Source: Bartonella bovis 91-4 (GTDB taxonomy: Bacteria > Pseudomonadota > Alphaproteobacteria > Rhizobiales > Rhizobiaceae). From it: a DNA stretch of 64,000 nucleotides. Positions 37,093 through 47,512 of this stretch are shown in pieces. A model generated the notes under the pieces. That model was not told the DNA's origin. It worked only from the letters and a program-made list of their open reading frames with translations, and searched no databases. Location of the stretch: the NCBI RefSeq assembly GCF_000384965.1, contig NZ_CM001844.1:170046-234045 (forward strand), read 5' to 3'. Made by a program: the position numbers and the translations under genes. Positions within the stretch are counted from its first letter, which is position 1; each line of letters opens with the position of its first letter.

Positions 37093-40029
37093 ATGACTGT
37101 GAAAAATGAAACAATAGATTACTCAAAGACTCTTTATTTACCAAAAACAAATTTTCCTATGCGTGCAGGGCTGCCGCAAAAAGAGCAGGAATTAATGGCT
37201 CGGTGGGAAAAGATAGGCCTTTATACCCGTTTGCGTCAACAAGCAAAAGATCGTCCACTTTATGTTATCCATGATGGCCCACCTTATGCAAATGGTAATA
37301 TTCATATTGGGCATGCTTTAAACAAAGTTTTAAAGGATGTTATTGTGCGTTCATTTCAAATGCGTGGTTTCAATGCAAATTATGTTCCTGGGTGGGACTG
37401 TCATGGGCTTCCAATCGAATGGAAAATTGAAGAAAAGTACCGTGCACAGGGGAGAAATAAAGATGATGTCCCCCTTAACGAATTTCGTCAAGAATGTCGT
37501 GAATTTGCACAATGTTGGGTTACTGTTCAGAGTGAAGAATTTAAACGTCTTGGTATTGTTGGGGATTTTGAAAATCCTTACACAACAATGGCTTTTGATG
37601 CAGAAGCATGTATTGCGGGTGAATTGATAAAATTTGCCATGTCAGATCAACTTTATTGTGGCTCAAAGCCTGTGATGTGGTCTGTAGTAGAGCGCACGGC
37701 TTTAGCTGAAGCAGAGATTGAATATCATGATCATGAGTCTGAAGTTATTTGGGTTAAATATCCTATTTTAAATTCTTCTGCTCATGATTTACGCGATGCT
37801 TTTGTGGTAATTTGGACAACAACACCATGGACAATTCCTGGAAGCCGCGCAGTTAGTTACGCTTCGAAGATTTCTTATAGTGTTTATGAGGTTGAAAGTA
37901 CAGAAAATGCTTTTGGTCCTCAAGCTGGTGAAAAACTTCTGTTTGCTGATGCTTTGGCTGATAGTTGTGCAGAAAAAGCAAAACTTGTTCTTAAACGTTT
38001 GCGCTCTGTTTTGAATGATGAACTTAAATCTCTTGTTCTTTCTCATCCATTGAAAGGTTTAGCTGGGGGATATCTCTATAAAATCCCGATGCTTGATGGC
38101 TCCCATGTAACAGATAGTTCTGGTACAGGTTTTGTCCATACAGCACCTAGCCATGGGCGTGAAGATTTTGAGATTTGGAATAGTTATAAGCTTGTATTGG
38201 AGCAGGCTGGTATCGATACGACTATTCCCTTTCCTGTTGATGATGCTGGTTTTTATACAAAAGATGCACCTGGTTTTGGACCAGAGCGTGAAGAGGGGGC
38301 TGCGCGCGTTATTGATGATAATGGTAAAATGGGTAATGCAAATAAAGAGGTTATTGGTGCTTTAATTCAAGCAGATCGATTATTTGCACGTGGTCGTTTA
38401 AAGCACTCATATCCTCATAGTTGGCGTTCCAAAAAACCAGTAATTTTTCGGAATACACCGCAGTGGTTTATCTCAATGGATAAAGACCTTGGTGATGGTT
38501 CAACTTTACGCAGCCGAGCTTTAGAAGCTGTTTCGATAACGCGTTTTGTTCCGTCTTCTGGTCAAAATCGTTTAGCTTCTATGATAGCAGATCGTCCTGA
38601 TTGGGTACTTTCTCGTCAACGAGCTTGGGGGGTCCCGATTTGTATTTTTGCTAATGAAGATGGCGTTGTTCTTAAAGATGAACAAGTCAATGAGCGTATT
38701 TTGCAGGCTTTTAAAGCAGAAGGAGCGGATGCATGGTTTGCACAAGGGGCACGTGAACGTTTTTTGGGTGAACGTGCACATGAATCTTGGCACCAGATAC
38801 GTGATATTTTAGATGTTTGGTTTGATTCTGGATCGACCCATAGTTTTGTATTAGAAGGTCGTGCTGATTTGAAATGGCCTGCTGATGTTTATTTTGAAGG
38901 GTCTGATCAGCATCGTGGTTGGTTTCAGTCTTCTCTTTTGGAAAGTTGTGGGACACGTGCTTGTTCACCTTATAAAACGGTGATTACACATGGCTTTACT
39001 TTGGATGAAAATGGCAAAAAAATGTCTAAATCTTTGAGGAATACGGTTGTTCCGCAAGATGTCATTAAAACGTCTGGTGCTGATATCTTTCGTCTTTGGG
39101 TGATGACGACTGATTATTGGGAAGATCAGCGTTTAGGCAAAAAGATTCTTCAGACAAATGTGGATTTGTATCGTAAATTGCGTAATGCAATTCGTTGGAT
39201 GCTTGGAACTTTAACGCATGATACAGGGGAAGAAGTGCCTTATTGTGCTATGCCGGATCTTGAAAAGTTCATACTGCATCGGCTTTATGAACTCGATCAA
39301 TTGATTAATCAATGCTACGATGCGTTTGATTTTAAAAAAATTATGCGTGCATTGTTAGATTTTTCGATCATTGAGCTATCTGCATTTTATTTTGATATCC
39401 GCAAAGATTCTCTTTACTGTGATGCGCCTTCATCAAAAAAACGTAAAGCTTCTTTACAGGTTGTCCGTGAGATTTTTAAACGGATGGTAACATGGCTTGC
39501 TCCGATGTTGCCTTTTACAATGGAAGAGGCTTGGTTGGAGCGTTATCCAGAAAGTTGTTCAGTGCATTTAGAGCAATTTCATTCTGCTCCAGAAGAATGG
39601 AAGAACGAAACATTAGCTGAGCGTTGGAAAAAAGTTAGGCAAGTTCGGAAAGTTGTTACGGGTGCTTTAGAGCTTGAACGAGCAGAAAAGCGCATTGGAT
39701 CATCTTTAGAGGCAGCACCTGTTGTCTTTATTTCTGATCCAGTTTTATTGGAAGCGTTAAACAATGTAGATATGGCGGAAATTTGTATCACCAGTGCTCT
39801 AAAAATTATTCAGGATGTACCACCTTCGAATGCTTTTATTTTAAATGATGTTGAAGGTGTTGGTGTGTGTTCAAATAAGGCTTTAGGTAAAAAATGTGCT
39901 AGATCATGGCGTTATACACAAGATGTTGGAAGTGATCCAACTTATCCTGATGTTTCTGCTCGTGATGCGGCTGCTTTGCGGGAATTGCAGGAACTTGACG
40001 AAAATTGCAAAGGCTCTAAGTTAGAATAA
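37093..40029 (+). CDS. ileS: Isoleucyl-tRNA synthetase
   Basis: IleRS charges tRNA-Ile with isoleucine and edits valine. The 978-residue class I synthetase has the HIGH motif in DGPPYANGNIHIGHALNK (about 61-78). A large CP1 editing domain follows (about 210-430, with VVIWTTTPWTIPGSRAV and GTGFVHTAPSHGREDFE), then the KMSKS motif in ENGKKMSKSLRNTV (about 638-651). An anticodon-binding domain (about 740 onwards) ends the protein. The C-terminal four-Cys zinc finger of the E. coli enzyme is not present in this sequence. It is on its own transcript after the porin island. Confidence 0.96.
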   Translation: MTVKNETIDYSKTLYLPKTNFPMRAGLPQKEQELMARWEKIGLYTRLRQQAKDRPLYVIHDGPPYANGNIHIGHALNKVLKDVIVRSFQMRGFNANYVPGWDCHGLPIEWKIEEKYRAQGRNKDDVPLNEFRQECREFAQCWVTVQSEEFKRLGIVGDFENPYTTMAFDAEACIAGELIKFAMSDQLYCGSKPVMWSVVERTALAEAEIEYHDHESEVIWVKYPILNSSAHDLRDAFVVIWTTTPWTIPGSRAVSYASKISYSVYEVESTENAFGPQAGEKLLFADALADSCAEKAKLVLKRLRSVLNDELKSLVLSHPLKGLAGGYLYKIPMLDGSHVTDSSGTGFVHTAPSHGREDFEIWNSYKLVLEQAGIDTTIPFPVDDAGFYTKDAPGFGPEREEGAARVIDDNGKMGNANKEVIGALIQADRLFARGRLKHSYPHSWRSKKPVIFRNTPQWFISMDKDLGDGSTLRSRALEAVSITRFVPSSGQNRLASMIADRPDWVLSRQRAWGVPICIFANEDGVVLKDEQVNERILQAFKAEGADAWFAQGARERFLGERAHESWHQIRDILDVWFDSGSTHSFVLEGRADLKWPADVYFEGSDQHRGWFQSSLLESCGTRACSPYKTVITHGFTLDENGKKMSKSLRNTVVPQDVIKTSGADIFRLWVMTTDYWEDQRLGKKILQTNVDLYRKLRNAIRWMLGTLTHDTGEEVPYCAMPDLEKFILHRLYELDQLINQCYDAFDFKKIMRALLDFSIIELSAFYFDIRKDSLYCDAPSSKKRKASLQVVREIFKRMVTWLAPMLPFTMEEAWLERYPESCSVHLEQFHSAPEEWKNETLAERWKKVRQVRKVVTGALELERAEKRIGSSLEAAPVVFISDPVLLEALNNVDMAEICITSALKIIQDVPPSNAFILNDVEGVGVCSNKALGKKCARSWRYTQDVGSDPTYPDVSARDAAALRELQELDENCKGSKLE

Positions 40030-40213
40030 TTGAAGTAAGCTGTATTCAACGGTTTTTATCATGTGAATTCTGTCATTGCTGAGGAGGGGCTTTTATGTTA
40101 AGTGCAAAATACATTATTCTGTTCACAGATAGGCAAGTTTGTATATAATAGCCAGTCCCCTAGTTAACCAGAGTGGATATAAGTGAATCGTATGTTTGAA
40201 AAATGGGTAAGCA

Positions 40214-40711
40214 GTGAAAAAGCGTGAAGTCAACATAGTGTTAATGAGCACCCTCAGTGCGTGTATTTTGATAGGGTGTCGTGTGCCTGCTCCCACTTAT
40301 GGGACAGATAAAGCAGTTTCATTGCAGTTTGTTGATGATATTGTGAAACTTGTTCCATCTAGTTCAACAGATAATAATCAGCCTGTTATGAAACGGCGTC
40401 CGCAGCTTGTATATCCAGAGCCAAATGCACGTGCAGTTTTACCTCTACCTCAAGCAGATAATACAGAAGACTCTCCACAGTTGAATGTGAAACAACAGCG
40501 TAAGAGGTTTTTGTTCCACCGACAAGCAACAGGTGAGGAGTATGTGAATTATCAGCGAGATCTTAGTGAGCCGCCTTTAGTTTATCGTCAACCAGCAAAG
40601 ACTGCACCTGTTGGTCAAAAGGGGCAAGATGAATCAGTGAAAGAGCGTAAAAGAAAACGCGCTGCAAGAAAAGCAGGATCTGGTGAAAAGAAAAGCTTGT
40701 GGCCTTTTTAA
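40214..40711 (+). CDS. Small hypothetical lipoprotein
   Basis: This is a 165-residue protein with a lipoprotein signal: MKKREVNIVLMSTLSACILIGC, with lipobox ILIGC and Cys22. The mature part has no recognised domain. It is Pro/Gln-rich (RRPQLVYPEPNARAVLPLP) and ends in a very basic tail (KERKRKRAARKAGSGEKKSLWPF). The start is GTG with a weak ribosome binding site. It lies between ileS and the convergent tadA gene. The basic C-terminus may contact peptidoglycan or LPS, but that is speculation. Confidence 0.65.
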   Translation: MKKREVNIVLMSTLSACILIGCRVPAPTYGTDKAVSLQFVDDIVKLVPSSSTDNNQPVMKRRPQLVYPEPNARAVLPLPQADNTEDSPQLNVKQQRKRFLFHRQATGEEYVNYQRDLSEPPLVYRQPAKTAPVGQKGQDESVKERKRKRAARKAGSGEKKSLWPF

Positions 40712-40723
40712 GGGGAGGTATGT

Positions 40724-41209
40724 TTAAAGAGTATGTGTTTGAGGCGAAGATAAAATGTGTTTTTGATTTCGCTTTTGAGCAAAGAATTCTTTAAGCAAGT
40801 GGTTTGCTTCTTTTTCTTTGAAACCAGAATAAACCTCAGGTATGTGATGACAAGTTGGCTGTTGGTAAAAGCGTGGACCGTATTCAATAGCGCCGCCTTT
40901 TGGGTCGCTTGTTGCATAATAGAGACGCCGTATACGTGCAAATGAAATGGCTGCAGCGCACATAGCACAAGGTTCGAGTGTTACATAGAGATCGCAATCA
41001 GGAATTCTTTCATTTTGGAGCATTTCACAAGCCATACGAATAGCGCGTATTTCTGCATGTCCTGTAGGGTCACATGCAGTTTTTATGCAGTTTCCGGCAC
41101 GTGCAATAATTGTTTTGCCACGCATGATAACAGCACCTACGGGAATTTCATCTTGCTTTGCTGCCAATTGTGCTTCTAAAAGGGCTATTTCCATAGGAGT
41201 AAGAGTCAT
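40724..41209 (-). CDS. tadA: tRNA-specific adenosine deaminase TadA
   Basis: TadA deaminates A34 to inosine in tRNA-Arg(ACG). The 161-residue cytidine-deaminase fold protein has HAEIRAI (His51, catalytic Glu53) and LEPCAMCAAAI (Cys81 and Cys84), which bind the zinc. The frame is open to 41278, but MTLTPMEIALLEAQLAAKQDEIPVGAV is the normal family start, and the ATG at 41209 has a GAAAGAAA purine stretch before it. It is divergent from the rluB-like gene. Confidence 0.93.
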   Translation of the reverse strand: MTLTPMEIALLEAQLAAKQDEIPVGAVIMRGKTIIARAGNCIKTACDPTGHAEIRAIRMACEMLQNERIPDCDLYVTLEPCAMCAAAISFARIRRLYYATSDPKGGAIEYGPRFYQQPTCHHIPEVYSGFKEKEANHLLKEFFAQKRNQKHILSSPQTHTL

Positions 41210-41386
41210 ATTTTTCTTTCTATGTAGAGAATAGATAATCAAATGATTATAGAAGTTTGCTGTGAAGTAATTGAACATCTTATACTTAAATTTGTGATAA
41301 AAGAAATTTTACCATTTCTTTAAAAGTGTCTACAGTTTTAATTTGAAAGTAAACAAGTGCATATTGTTGCTGTTAAAGGATAGAAA

Positions 41387-42850
41387 ATGATGAACAATAC
41401 TACTACTCTCTCTTTTCAGAATAAACGATATGATGCACGTGATAAATTTTCTAAACGATCTGGGGGCGAGAAAAATAAAAAGAAAATGGATGAAAATAAT
41501 GAGAGTGAGCGGATTGCTAAAAGATTAGCGCGTGCTGGTGTAGCATCGCGTCGTGATGCAGAAATGATGATTATCGCAGGGCGTGTTGTTGTGAATGGGG
41601 CAGTTATAACTACACCTGTTTTTAATGTTACGCGTTCTGATGTTATTATAGTTGATGGCAAATTTTTGCCTCCTGTGGAACGAACACGGTTATGGCTTTA
41701 CCACAAACCAGCAGGATTTGTTACAACCAACCGTGATCCTGAGGGAAGACCAACAGTGTTTGATAATTTGCCGAAAGAAATGCCCCGTGTTTTATATGTA
41801 GGTCGGCTTGATATTAATACAGAAGGGCTTTTATTATTGACTAATGATGGTGGTTTAGCGCGTATATTAGAGCTCCCTATAACGGGATGGGTGCGAAAAT
41901 ATCGTGTACGTGCCCATGGAAAAATTAAACAGAGTAAGCTTGATAGCCTTAAAAATGGTATTGCGATTAAGGGGATTTTTTATGGTTCGATTGAAGCATC
42001 AATTGAGCGTGAGCAGGGGTCGAATATATGGCTTTCTGTAGCTTTGCGTGAAGGAAAAAATCGTGAAATTAAGAATGTTTTAGGAGCTTTAGGGCTCTCA
42101 GTTAATCGCTTGATTCGTATATCTTATGGTCCATTTCAACTCGCTGACTTAGAAAAAGGAGCGGTTCGTGAATTAAGAGGTCGGGTATTGCGGGATCAAT
42201 TAGGTGAGCGTTTGATTGCGCAAGCTAATGCAGATTTTGATTCTCCTATTCTTAAACCATTTTCAAATTCTGTGGTTTCTGTAAAAAAACAGAACAGTAA
42301 AAAGTTTTTTTTAACAAGTGATGGTGGGATTGTGTCTCGTGTAAATGGTGGTACACGGCACGAAAAGCAAAGCAGCTTTTCTGAAGGTGAAGGTCGTCGG
42401 GCACGATTGAATACGAAATCTGATGAACAATCTATGGGTAAAGCAAAAAAATTACCGCTACGTTCACGTCATTCTAATGTTTGGATGGCTCCTGGCGCAC
42501 GCCCACAGGTTGAGCGTAAGAAATTTTGCTATAATGAAAGCAGTTATCATAATCGTGCAAGTGATTATGTTGATAAAAGATTTTCAGGTAAAGAGAAATT
42601 ATTGGAAGGCCAATTACGAAAAGAGAAATCCGTTAATTTTAATAAAAAACATAGCAAAATACCTTATGATGCAACACGGGTTTCTAGCAAGGAAGATCAG
42701 CTTTTTAAAAAGAAGGGGAAAGTTATCAAGGGCGATTATGATAAGCGTTTTTCAGATGGCAAGCGAAAAGGTAAGTTTTGTAGTAGTAATGTAAGCAAAT
42801 TTAAACCTGTGAGAAATAGAATAAAAACATCTAAGTTGTCTGGAGGCTGA
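41387..42850 (+). CDS. RsuA/RluB-family pseudouridine synthase with long basic tail
   Basis: This 487-residue pseudouridine synthase probably modifies 23S rRNA (RluB type). After a short polar leader, an S4 RNA-binding domain (about 40-85, [21 protein letters not shown]) precedes the catalytic domain (about 95-250). The catalytic Asp lies in [17 protein letters not shown], and [11 protein letters not shown] is the RsuA/RluB block. About 230 residues of Lys/Arg/Ser-rich low-complexity sequence follow, which is longer than the E. coli enzyme's tail and probably binds RNA non-specifically. The stop is one base before the rsmD start. Confidence 0.9.
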   Translation: MMNNTTTLSFQNKRYDARDKFSKRSGGEKNKKKMDENNESERIAKRLARAGVASRRDAEMMIIAGRVVVNGAVITTPVFNVTRSDVIIVDGKFLPPVERTRLWLYHKPAGFVTTNRDPEGRPTVFDNLPKEMPRVLYVGRLDINTEGLLLLTNDGGLARILELPITGWVRKYRVRAHGKIKQSKLDSLKNGIAIKGIFYGSIEASIEREQGSNIWLSVALREGKNREIKNVLGALGLSVNRLIRISYGPFQLADLEKGAVRELRGRVLRDQLGERLIAQANADFDSPILKPFSNSVVSVKKQNSKKFFLTSDGGIVSRVNGGTRHEKQSSFSEGEGRRARLNTKSDEQSMGKAKKLPLRSRHSNVWMAPGARPQVERKKFCYNESSYHNRASDYVDKRFSGKEKLLEGQLRKEKSVNFNKKHSKIPYDATRVSSKEDQLFKKKGKVIKGDYDKRFSDGKRKGKFCSSNVSKFKPVRNRIKTSKLSGG

Positions 42851-42851
42851 T

Positions 42852-43409
42852 GTGAGGGTTATTGGTGGTAAATTTGCTGGGCGTATTTTATCATCTCCTC
42901 TTGGTCAATCCATTCGCCCGACAAGTGATCGTACGCGCGAAAGTCTTTTTAATATTCTTGTTAGCCGAGAAGAACAATTTTGGGAAAATAAGCGCGTTCT
43001 TGACCTTTTTGCTGGTACTGGTGCTTTAGGTATTGAGGCACTTTCACGTGGTGCAAAAGCTGCTATTTTTGTTGAAAACTCAGTTGAAGGGCGTGGTTTA
43101 ATTCAGAAAAATATTGAATCTTTTGGATTGCAAACAATTGGGCGGATTTTGCGTCGTGATGCTACTAAACTTGGTAATATTGGAACAATGCTTCCATTTG
43201 ATATTATCTTTGCAGACCCACCTTATGGTTATTGCCTGGGTGAAAAAGCTTTTATAAAAGTTCTTGAAGGTGGGTGGGCAAAAGCTGGAGCACTTTTTGT
43301 GCTCGAAGAAACAAAGGGGGCCGTTATTAATTTACCCGATACATTGTGTTTAGATGATGAACGCTTTTATGGTGAAACAGTCATACGTATGTATAAGCTT
43401 CAATCATAA
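42852..43409 (+). CDS. rsmD: 16S rRNA (guanine966-N2)-methyltransferase RsmD
   Basis: RsmD methylates G966 of 16S rRNA in the assembled small subunit, using SAM. The 185-residue protein begins with a GTG as VRVIGGKFAGRIL, the usual N-terminus. It then has RPTSDRTRESLFNIL, the SAM-binding VLDLFAGTGALGIEALSRGA (about 48-67), and the catalytic DPPY motif (IIFADPPYGY, about 117-126). The GTG is forced, because the overlapping ATG is followed at once by a stop. Confidence 0.94.
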   Translation: MRVIGGKFAGRILSSPLGQSIRPTSDRTRESLFNILVSREEQFWENKRVLDLFAGTGALGIEALSRGAKAAIFVENSVEGRGLIQKNIESFGLQTIGRILRRDATKLGNIGTMLPFDIIFADPPYGYCLGEKAFIKVLEGGWAKAGALFVLEETKGAVINLPDTLCLDDERFYGETVIRMYKLQS

Positions 43410-44093
43410 TCTTTAATTTGAGAAAAGTCATTTTTCATGATGATTGGTTATATTCACCTTTAAATTTATTTATCTGAGTATTTTAAAAAACAATCATAAT
43501 TTTTATGAGTTTACTTCTGAATTATATTTTTAGTGGGCTAAACTTAATATTGTGGTAATTATTAGTAAATGTATGAATATTGCCTTACTTTATAAAGTAC
43601 GTTTTCTTTAATAGTTTATAAAGACGTAGATATGATGAATAATTACTGCTAAAATAAATGTGCTTTCGGTCTCCCAAAAAGTACGCTATTTTCAATGATA
43701 TACCATGGCAACAATCTTACCTAAGTGCATAGTGGTTGTTGGCCATATTGAAGTAAAAAATAATTGATAGGTATAAGGTAGAGCAAGTGAAATCAGATAA
43801 TAAGAGATAAGTTGGTTTTATGTGATACCAAAATATAAAGGCACTTTCTGAAATTATGGCAAAGTTTTATTAATAAGATTGGGGGTTACTGATTAGTTAT
43901 ATACAGATGCACTAAGATATAATTCAATATTGTTATATTTGATCAAGTCAGATCAAGTACTGAGAATTTTAAAATAAAGAACTAACGTTAGTAGTGTTAG
44001 AGAATTAAAAATTGATCAATATGGATAGCAAAACATAGGGGGTATTGCTTTATATTTTTCTTAGAACTCGAAGAGTGAAAGAGGCAAAATAAA
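43410..44093. other. Intergenic stretch, no gene seen
   Basis: This is 684 bases of AT-rich DNA between rsmD and the patatin-like gene. All frames are short. The only structure noticed is a short direct repeat GATCAAGT at about 43941-43958, two copies two bases apart. No tRNA or phage remnant was recognised. Confidence 0.55.
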
Positions 44094-44927
44094 ATGAAAA
44101 TTGGTTTAGCGTTTGGTAGTGGGGGAGCGCGTGGTTTTGGTCATCTTCCGGTTATTGGAGCGCTTGAGGATTTGGGTTTAAAGCCAAGTGTTATTGCTGG
44201 ATCTTCTATTGGTTCGATTGTGGGTGCTGGTTTAGCTGCTGGAATGACACAAGCTAATTGGGAAGATTATTGCCTTTCAACTTTTTCTCATTCAAATAAT
44301 GCTCTGCGTCGTTTATGGTCTTTAATGCCTCTTTCATGGAAAGAGCTATGGGAATGCGGTTTGCGTTTTTTTCAATTTAATTTGGAGTCTATTTTAGAGA
44401 GTTTTTTACCATACAATTTTCCACGAGATTTTTGTGCTTTAAAAATTCCTTTTTGTGCTGTGGCTACAGATTTAAAAACAGCAGAAATGGTTGTTATTCA
44501 AGAAGGAGATTTGCGTTCAGCTTTAGCTGCTTCCTCTGCTATTCCTGGTTTATTTAAGCCAGTTTTGCGCAATCATATTTTATTGGTTGATGGGGCGGTT
44601 TGTAATCCGGTACCTTTTGATTGCTTTATTGAACCAGTTGATCTTTCAATTGGTGTCGATGTTATCGGACCACCAATAGTTGATTATAAAAATAAGCATA
44701 TTTCAGTTGCGGAAAGCCTTATTGCTGCAAGTGTTATAGGACAACAGGCACTTGTTAGAGCGCGTTTGCGGTTTTCAAATTTGGATCTTTTATTGCGGCC
44801 TCCTATTGATGGAATTCATATTTTAGATTTTCTTGAAGCCAAAGAGATTTTACAACGTTTAGCGCCTTTTCGTGAAAAAGCTAAGAGAGAAATTTCTCAA
44901 TTAATTGAAAGTTCAATGGTGCATTAA
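44094..44927 (+). CDS. Patatin-like phospholipase (RssA/NTE type)
   Basis: This is a 277-residue patatin-fold serine esterase. It has the oxyanion motif GSGGARGFGHLPVIGAL (about 8-24) and the nucleophile elbow GSSIG (Ser39 in AGSSIGSIVGAG). The catalytic Asp lies in the motif DGAVCNPVPF (about 165-174). It lacks a signal peptide and membrane span, so it is probably cytosolic or peripheral. Bacterial members include the ExoU-like toxins but also housekeeping lipases such as RssA; nothing here indicates secretion. It is monocistronic, about 100 bases upstream of pmbA. Confidence 0.88.
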   Translation: MKIGLAFGSGGARGFGHLPVIGALEDLGLKPSVIAGSSIGSIVGAGLAAGMTQANWEDYCLSTFSHSNNALRRLWSLMPLSWKELWECGLRFFQFNLESILESFLPYNFPRDFCALKIPFCAVATDLKTAEMVVIQEGDLRSALAASSAIPGLFKPVLRNHILLVDGAVCNPVPFDCFIEPVDLSIGVDVIGPPIVDYKNKHISVAESLIAASVIGQQALVRARLRFSNLDLLLRPPIDGIHILDFLEAKEILQRLAPFREKAKREISQLIESSMVH

Positions 44928-45025
44928 TAGTGCATAATTTGGCTATGAGTATATAAAATGATGTTTTGTATGATTTTGTTTAATGCTTTATCATTGTAAA
45001 TAGTAAATATTTTAAGGAGCTTATA

Positions 45026-46357
45026 ATGACTGTCGAAGAACAAATTGATAAAGCTGTTTCATTGATTGAAATGGCGAAGCGTTTTGGGGCAGATGCTGCT
45101 GATGCTGTTATTGTTCATTCGCATTCTGTTCGTGTATCGGTTCATCTGGGGAAAGTTGAATCGACAGAAGCCTCCGAAAGTGATGATTTTACATTAAGGG
45201 TTTTTGTTGGGAAAAAATTAGCAAGTGTTTCTGCTAATTTGGCAGCATATCCGGAAGAATTAGCAGAACGTGCTGTTGCAATGGCTAAAGCTTCACCTGA
45301 TAATTTGTTTGAAGGTCTTGTAGATAAAGGATATTTAGTCACTCATCCTAAGGATCTTGATCTTTTTGATGATTTTGTTCCGCAAAGTCATTTTTTAACA
45401 GAAGATGCTTTGAAAATGGAAGCAGCAGCTCTTGATGTTAAAGGGGTCAACAATTCCAGTGGTGCTACAACAGCTTACGGCAATAGTGGGCTTGTTCTTA
45501 TAACCAGCAATGGTTTTTGTGAGGGGTATCGTTCTAGCTATTTTTCACGTTCTTGTAGTGCGCTTGCTGGTGAAGGTACAGCAATGGAACGAGATTATGA
45601 TTACACAACTTCTTTACATTTTTCTGATTTGGAAGACGCAGAAGTTATTGGCAAAAATGCAGGATCAAGAGCAGTTCGGCGTTTAGGAGCAATTCGTGCA
45701 GCTACGGGGGTTATTGATGTTATTTTTGATCCACGTGTAGCTCGCGAAATTGCTGGGCATATTGCATGTATGGTTAATGGAGCATCAGTTGCTCGTAAAA
45801 CAAGCCTTCTACAAAATTTACAAGGGACAAGGGTGATGAAGCCTGATGTCAATGTAACAGATCAACCTTTAAGATTGCGCGGAAATGCTTCTCGTCCTTT
45901 TGATGGTGAAGGGGTAGAAGGGCAAACATTGAATATTATTGAAAATGGTGTTTTAAAAACTTGGCTTCTTTCATCATCAGCAGCTCGTGAATTGGGGCTT
46001 AAAACTAATGGGCACGGTGTACGTTCCGGATCGTTTATTCAACCAGCGAGTACTAATTTTGCTATTGAACCGGGTTCAGTGTCGTCTCATGATATGATAA
46101 AAGCTTTACGGAATGGTTTTTATGTTACAGAATTATTTGGACATGGGGTTGATTTTGTTACTGGTCAATATAGTCGTGGCGCTTCCGGTTTTTGGGTTGA
46201 AAATGGTGAAATTGTTTATCCAGTGAGTGAAGTAACTCTGGGCTCTGATTTACTTCATATGTTAGCTCATTTAACACCGGCTACTGATATTGATAGACGT
46301 TATGCAACAGCTTCTCCAACATTGTTAATTGAAGGAATGACACTTGCAGGAAAATAA
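45026..46357 (+). CDS. pmbA: Metalloprotease-complex subunit TldE/PmbA
   Basis: This is the non-catalytic TldE/PmbA partner of the TldD/TldE zinc protease, which matures microcins and degrades small peptides. The 443-residue protein has the N-terminal domain features VRVSVHLGKVESTEASESDDFTLRVF (about 35-60) and the C-terminal barrel (GVDFVTGQYSRGASGFWVENGEIVYPVSEVT). It lacks the HExxH-type motif expected of TldD. It has a good AAGGAG site upstream. Its last 14 bases overlap the phosphatase gene. Confidence 0.92.
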   Translation: MTVEEQIDKAVSLIEMAKRFGADAADAVIVHSHSVRVSVHLGKVESTEASESDDFTLRVFVGKKLASVSANLAAYPEELAERAVAMAKASPDNLFEGLVDKGYLVTHPKDLDLFDDFVPQSHFLTEDALKMEAAALDVKGVNNSSGATTAYGNSGLVLITSNGFCEGYRSSYFSRSCSALAGEGTAMERDYDYTTSLHFSDLEDAEVIGKNAGSRAVRRLGAIRAATGVIDVIFDPRVAREIAGHIACMVNGASVARKTSLLQNLQGTRVMKPDVNVTDQPLRLRGNASRPFDGEGVEGQTLNIIENGVLKTWLLSSSAARELGLKTNGHGVRSGSFIQPASTNFAIEPGSVSSHDMIKALRNGFYVTELFGHGVDFVTGQYSRGASGFWVENGEIVYPVSEVTLGSDLLHMLAHLTPATDIDRRYATASPTLLIEGMTLAGK

Positions 46358-47150
46358 CGCGAATTATCATTCTGATCTTAATCTTTTGCTTGATGTTTGT
46401 CGAGAAGCGGGAAGCTTAGCGATGAAATATTTTGGATATGAGCAAGAAATTTGGATTAAAGATGGCAATTCACCAGTCAGTGAGGCGGATTTTGCAGTTG
46501 ATCATTTTTTGAAAAAACGACTTCTTGAGGCGCGACCAACTTATGGTTGGATTTCAGAAGAAATGGAAAATAATGAAAAACAACAGGTTTATGAACGTTA
46601 TTTTATGGTTGATCCCATTGATGGAACGCGTGGTTTTCTTTCTGGCAGTGTTGATTGGTGTATTTCGGTTGCCATTATTGAAAATGGGCGTCCTGTTGTA
46701 AGTGTTTTGCAGTGTCCAGCTAAAGGTGATGTTTATGCTGCTGTCGCTGGTCAGGGGGCGACGTTAAATGGCGTAAAACTACCTCGCTTAATGTCATCTC
46801 ACGTTGATCGGAAATATAGAGCTTCTCTTGATCAATCAGTTGCTCAAAAGTTACCGTGCGATTTTTTAAATCAGGTTAGTTTTTTTCGTTATATTCCTTC
46901 TCTTGCCTATCGTATTGTCCTTGTTGCTCAAGGCGAGATTGATTTTGTGTTGGTTCGGCCAAATTGTTATGGCTGGGATATTGCTGCTGCTGATCTTATT
47001 TTGCAGGAGTGTGGTGGATGTTTTAAATCACTTGATGCACCGTTTATTTTTTATAGAATTGAGCCTTGTCAATATGGCTTTTTAATTGCCGGTGAAAATA
47101 ATTGCTGCCAAAATATGATAGATGTTGTTCGTCAAGCAAAGTTAGTTTAA
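46344..47150 (+). CDS. Inositol-monophosphatase/CysQ family phosphatase
   Basis: This 268-residue lithium-sensitive phosphatase is either a 3'(2'),5'-bisphosphate nucleotidase (CysQ) or an inositol/histidinol-phosphatase-like enzyme. Metal-binding motifs are DGNSPVSEADFAVD (about 33-46), WISEEMEN, VDPIDGTRGFLSG (about 93-105) and WDIAAADLILQECGG (about 212-226). The start is a TTG inside the pmbA end, with GAAGGA upstream. No ATG gives the full N-terminal helix (LNLLLDVCREAGSLAMKYFG), so TTG is chosen. It is coupled to pmbA and the small DUF4170 gene follows. Confidence 0.85.
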   Translation: MQENNANYHSDLNLLLDVCREAGSLAMKYFGYEQEIWIKDGNSPVSEADFAVDHFLKKRLLEARPTYGWISEEMENNEKQQVYERYFMVDPIDGTRGFLSGSVDWCISVAIIENGRPVVSVLQCPAKGDVYAAVAGQGATLNGVKLPRLMSSHVDRKYRASLDQSVAQKLPCDFLNQVSFFRYIPSLAYRIVLVAQGEIDFVLVRPNCYGWDIAAADLILQECGGCFKSLDAPFIFYRIEPCQYGFLIAGENNCCQNMIDVVRQAKLV

Positions 47151-47193
47151 TCAAATGAACATAAGACTAAAATTTAATGATACGGAGGCAGTA

Positions 47194-47436
47194 ATGAATA
47201 AAACCAATGAGAAGAAGCAATTATTGCACCTTGTATTTGGTGGGGAATTAAAAAATCTTGATGATAATCAATTTAAAAATATTAATGATTTTGATATAGT
47301 AGGCATTTTTCCAGATTACCAATCAGCTTACGCAGCGTGGCGGGCAAAGGCGCAAAGTAGCGTAGATAATGCATTGCAACGTTATTATATTGTGCATTTG
47401 CATCGACTTCTTGATCCAGAAATAAGTGATACATAA
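47194..47436 (+). CDS. DUF4170 family small protein
   Basis: This is an 80-residue conserved hypothetical protein of the alphaproteobacterial DUF4170 family. It includes LHLVFGGELKNLDDNQFKN and VGIFPDYQSAYAAWRAKAQ, followed by YYIVHLHRLLDPE. The ATG at 47194 is preceded by a perfect GGAGG site; the frame is open 13 codons upstream to 47155, but that ATG lacks one. It lies between the phosphatase and the lipid A genes. The function is unknown. Confidence 0.85.
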   Translation: MNKTNEKKQLLHLVFGGELKNLDDNQFKNINDFDIVGIFPDYQSAYAAWRAKAQSSVDNALQRYYIVHLHRLLDPEISDT

Positions 47437-47512
47437 AAATTATAAGTATTCAAATATTATCTTCTGGCTACAATAGAGCAGTCAGATTAAATTGACTGGA
47501 TTTGGCATCAAG

